In this document: positions 13,180 through 14,879 of the stretch, piece by piece
Layout of the letters: the number at the start of each line of letters is the position of its first letter
How positions within the stretch are numbered: the stretch's first letter is position 1
Assembly: GCA_937864935.1 (NCBI GenBank)
Contig: CALMDN010000177.1
Coordinates: 1 to 14,879, forward strand
Direction: 5' to 3'
DNA length: 14,879 nucleotides
Origin: an uncultured Bacteroidales bacterium
Lineage (GTDB): Bacteria; Bacteroidota; Bacteroidia; Bacteroidales; Lentimicrobiaceae
Translations under genes and position numbers: made by a program
Notes under the pieces: model-generated
The model's database searches: none
Told to the model about the DNA's origin: nothing
The model's input: the letters and a program-made list of their open reading frames with translations, nothing else

Positions 13180-14535
13180 ATGAAAAAACTACTTAACTAC
13201 CTAATTGCTGCCCTTATCCTGAGTAGTTGTGGAAATTCAGGAAATGGTGAACTTGTAGGTGTTTCAAAGCGTGAAAAATTCTATCAGCCCGATCCTTTTG
13301 GTATGGCCTACATCCCGATGGGTAGTTTTACCATGGGTGTTGGCGATCAGGATGTGCCCTATGCACACATCAACGATCCCCGCACAGTTTCGGTGAGCGC
13401 TTTTTACATGGATGAGACCGAAATCACCAACAACGAATATCGTCAGTTTGTATTCTGGGTAAGGGATTCAATCGCCCGCAGGAAACTCGGTGATGTAAAA
13501 CCCGAGGAATACCTGATTGAGGAGAACAAGAAGACCGGTGAAACCTACGATCCTCCTTTCCTCAACTGGAAAACCGAGTTGAAATGGAATGGTGAAGAAG
13601 AGCGCGAAGCACTGGCCGATATGTTTCTTCCGGAACACGAGCGTTATTTCCGCCGCAAGGAGATCGATACCCGTAAATTGTTCTATGAATACTATTGGGT
13701 TGATTATAAAGCCGCCGCAGGAAAAGACTTTTCTGCCGGAGACCCCATCAATGCCGGACTTGCGAACCGTCCTCAGGGTTTGAAAGACCGTTCACTCTAC
13801 GTCCGCAAAGAAGTCATCAACGTTTACCCAGATACGCTTGCCTGGATTCACGATTATGCCTATGCCTACAACGATCCGATGACTGAACGTTACTTCTGGC
13901 ATCCGGCCTATGACAATTATCCTGTTGTAGGAGTGAACTGGAAACAGGCCAAAGCATTCAGCATCTGGCGTACCGAATTGCTGCGCGCCTATCTGAACGG
14001 TAAAGGAAACGCGGTAGTCAACGAGTTCAGGCTTCCGACCGAAGCCGAATGGGAATGGGCAGCCCGTGGAGGCAATTCATTCAGCCCGTATCCATGGGGC
14101 GGACCTTATACCCGCAACGAAAAGGGATGTTTTCTCGCCAACTTCAAGCCTCTTCGCGGAAATTATGTCGACGATGGCGGTCTTACCCCGGTTATCGTAG
14201 CACACTATCCGGCCAACGATTTTGGTTTATATGATATGGCCGGCAATGTGGCTGAGTGGACCAACGATGCTTTTGATGAATCATCTTACAATTTTACCTG
14301 GGATATGAACCCGGCATACAGCTACAACGCCAAAGACAGCGATCCTCCTGCACTCAAGAGAAAAGTCGTCCGCGGTGGTTCATGGAAAGACATTTCCTAT
14401 TACCTTCAGGTGAACGCCCGCGCTTATGAATTCCAGGATACCTCCAAATCCTACATCGGATTCCGTTGTGTTCAGAATTATATGGGTCGTCAGAAAGATG
14501 ATAATCCGGCCAGAGCTTCGAAAATCTATAACTAA
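13180..14535 (+). CDS. gldK: Type IX secretion system ring lipoprotein GldK/PorK
   Basis: This 451-residue protein is read from the ATG at 13180, which opens a lipoprotein signal (MKKLLNYLIAALILSSCGN, lipobox LSSC, Cys17). The open frame extends upstream to 12937 but would overlap porP and bury the signal. The rest is a formylglycine-generating-enzyme-like (FGE-sulfatase) fold, about residues 40-438: YIPMGSFTMG, YMDETEITNNEYRQF, RLPTEAEWEWAARGG, YPWGG, FGLYDMAGNVAEWTND, VVRGGSW and IGFRCVQ. The segment after GGSW (Arg398-Trp402 and the next 20 residues) has no cysteine, whereas catalytic FGEs carry their copper-binding Cys pair there, so it should be structural. GldK with GldN forms a periplasmic ring tethered under the outer membrane in the type IX machine. 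It lies between porP and gldL, the expected order. Confidence 0.95.
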   Translation: MKKLLNYLIAALILSSCGNSGNGELVGVSKREKFYQPDPFGMAYIPMGSFTMGVGDQDVPYAHINDPRTVSVSAFYMDETEITNNEYRQFVFWVRDSIARRKLGDVKPEEYLIEENKKTGETYDPPFLNWKTELKWNGEEEREALADMFLPEHERYFRRKEIDTRKLFYEYYWVDYKAAAGKDFSAGDPINAGLANRPQGLKDRSLYVRKEVINVYPDTLAWIHDYAYAYNDPMTERYFWHPAYDNYPVVGVNWKQAKAFSIWRTELLRAYLNGKGNAVVNEFRLPTEAEWEWAARGGNSFSPYPWGGPYTRNEKGCFLANFKPLRGNYVDDGGLTPVIVAHYPANDFGLYDMAGNVAEWTNDAFDESSYNFTWDMNPAYSYNAKDSDPPALKRKVVRGGSWKDISYYLQVNARAYEFQDTSKSYIGFRCVQNYMGRQKDDNPARASKIYN

Positions 14536-14614
14536 CAGGTTCTTGAAATTTCTGCCAAACGGTTTTTAAGATAGTCAAATCAACTCAAAATCAACAAATT
14601 AACACGCTACAATC

Positions 14615-14879
14615 ATGGGATTGAACAATTTAGTAAGAGGAAGAGGGTTCAGAAACTTCATGGCTAAACTATATGGTATTGGTGCTGCCGTGGTTATTCT
14701 TGGAGCACTTTTTAAAATCAATCACTATACAGGTGCCAATGAAATGCTTATTATCGGATTGGGAACAGAAGCGCTGATCTTCTTCTTCTCAGCATTCGAA
14801 CCACCCCACGTAGAACCGGACTGGAGTCTTGTTTATCCGGAACTTGCCGGCCTTTATCATCGCGGCGAAACCAAACCGA
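14615..14879 (+). CDS. gldL: Type IX secretion system motor protein GldL/PorL (5' part)
   Basis: The first 88 residues are visible from the ATG at 14615; the gene runs off the right edge. GldL is the cytoplasmic-membrane stator-like subunit that, with GldM, converts proton flow into motion for type IX secretion and gliding. Two membrane helices are seen (about 18-36 and 42-60), with a connecting HYTGAN loop and then the conserved SAFEPPHVEPDW. Polar residues in or near the helices are Tyr20, Lys34, His37, Glu52 and Glu62. Their spacing matches the functionally important set I recall for Flavobacterium johnsoniae GldL (Tyr13, Lys27, His30, Glu49, Glu59), allowing a 4-residue difference between the helices. 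The start is 79 bp after the gldK stop and I see no promoter box in that gap, so it is probably co-transcribed with gldK. Confidence 0.94.
   Translation, partial: MGLNNLVRGRGFRNFMAKLYGIGAAVVILGALFKINHYTGANEMLIIGLGTEALIFFFSAFEPPHVEPDWSLVYPELAGLYHRGETKP

Overview
The window looks like chromosomal DNA of a Bacteroidota bacterium, probably class Bacteroidia (my inference). The evidence is four components of the phylum-specific type IX secretion system (PorW/SprE, PorP/SprF, GldK/PorK, GldL/PorL), several upstream regions carrying the Bacteroidota -7 promoter word TAnnTTTG, and a lack of strong Shine-Dalgarno sequences. Most of the window is conserved core genome. I saw no CRISPR array, tRNA, rRNA, transposase or phage gene.

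Layout. (1) 1-567, minus: 5' part of a secreted M14 zinc carboxypeptidase, cut by the window edge. (2) 717-1873, minus: a two-gene pterin operon (6-pyruvoyl-tetrahydropterin synthase-like enzyme, then folE) closed by a clear intrinsic terminator. (3) 2116-5805, minus: a tightly packed operon of porW/sprE, a bactofilin, atpZ and a four-helix AtpI-like protein. The last three genes join with 4-bp stop/start overlaps, yet no F1Fo ATP synthase genes follow. (4) 6111-9578, plus: an M23 envelope peptidase, dxr (isoprenoid precursor synthesis) and rseP (site-2 protease). (5) 9579-9799: an intergenic region built almost wholly from 7-bp and 8-bp degenerate tandem repeats. (6) 9800-11660, minus: two tandem YitT-family membrane protein paralogues. 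(7) 11661-12107: a regulatory gap with promoter-like boxes in both directions. (8) 12108-14879, plus: porP, gldK and the start of gldL, the beginning of the conserved porPKLMN cluster; gldM and gldN would be expected just past the right edge.

How the genes fit together. The dominant theme is the cell envelope. GldL is part of the inner-membrane proton-driven motor of type IX secretion, GldK is in the periplasmic ring under the outer membrane, and PorP and PorW act at the outer membrane. Bactofilin, the M23 peptidase and RseP are also envelope factors. FolE makes 7,8-dihydroneopterin triphosphate, the substrate of the adjacent PTPS-like enzyme.

The most noteworthy observations are the heptanucleotide repeat mosaic at 9587-9806, the eukaryote-type active-site spacing of the PTPS homologue, and the ATP-synthase accessory genes with no ATP synthase downstream. 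I did not find a convincing wholly new multi-gene system.
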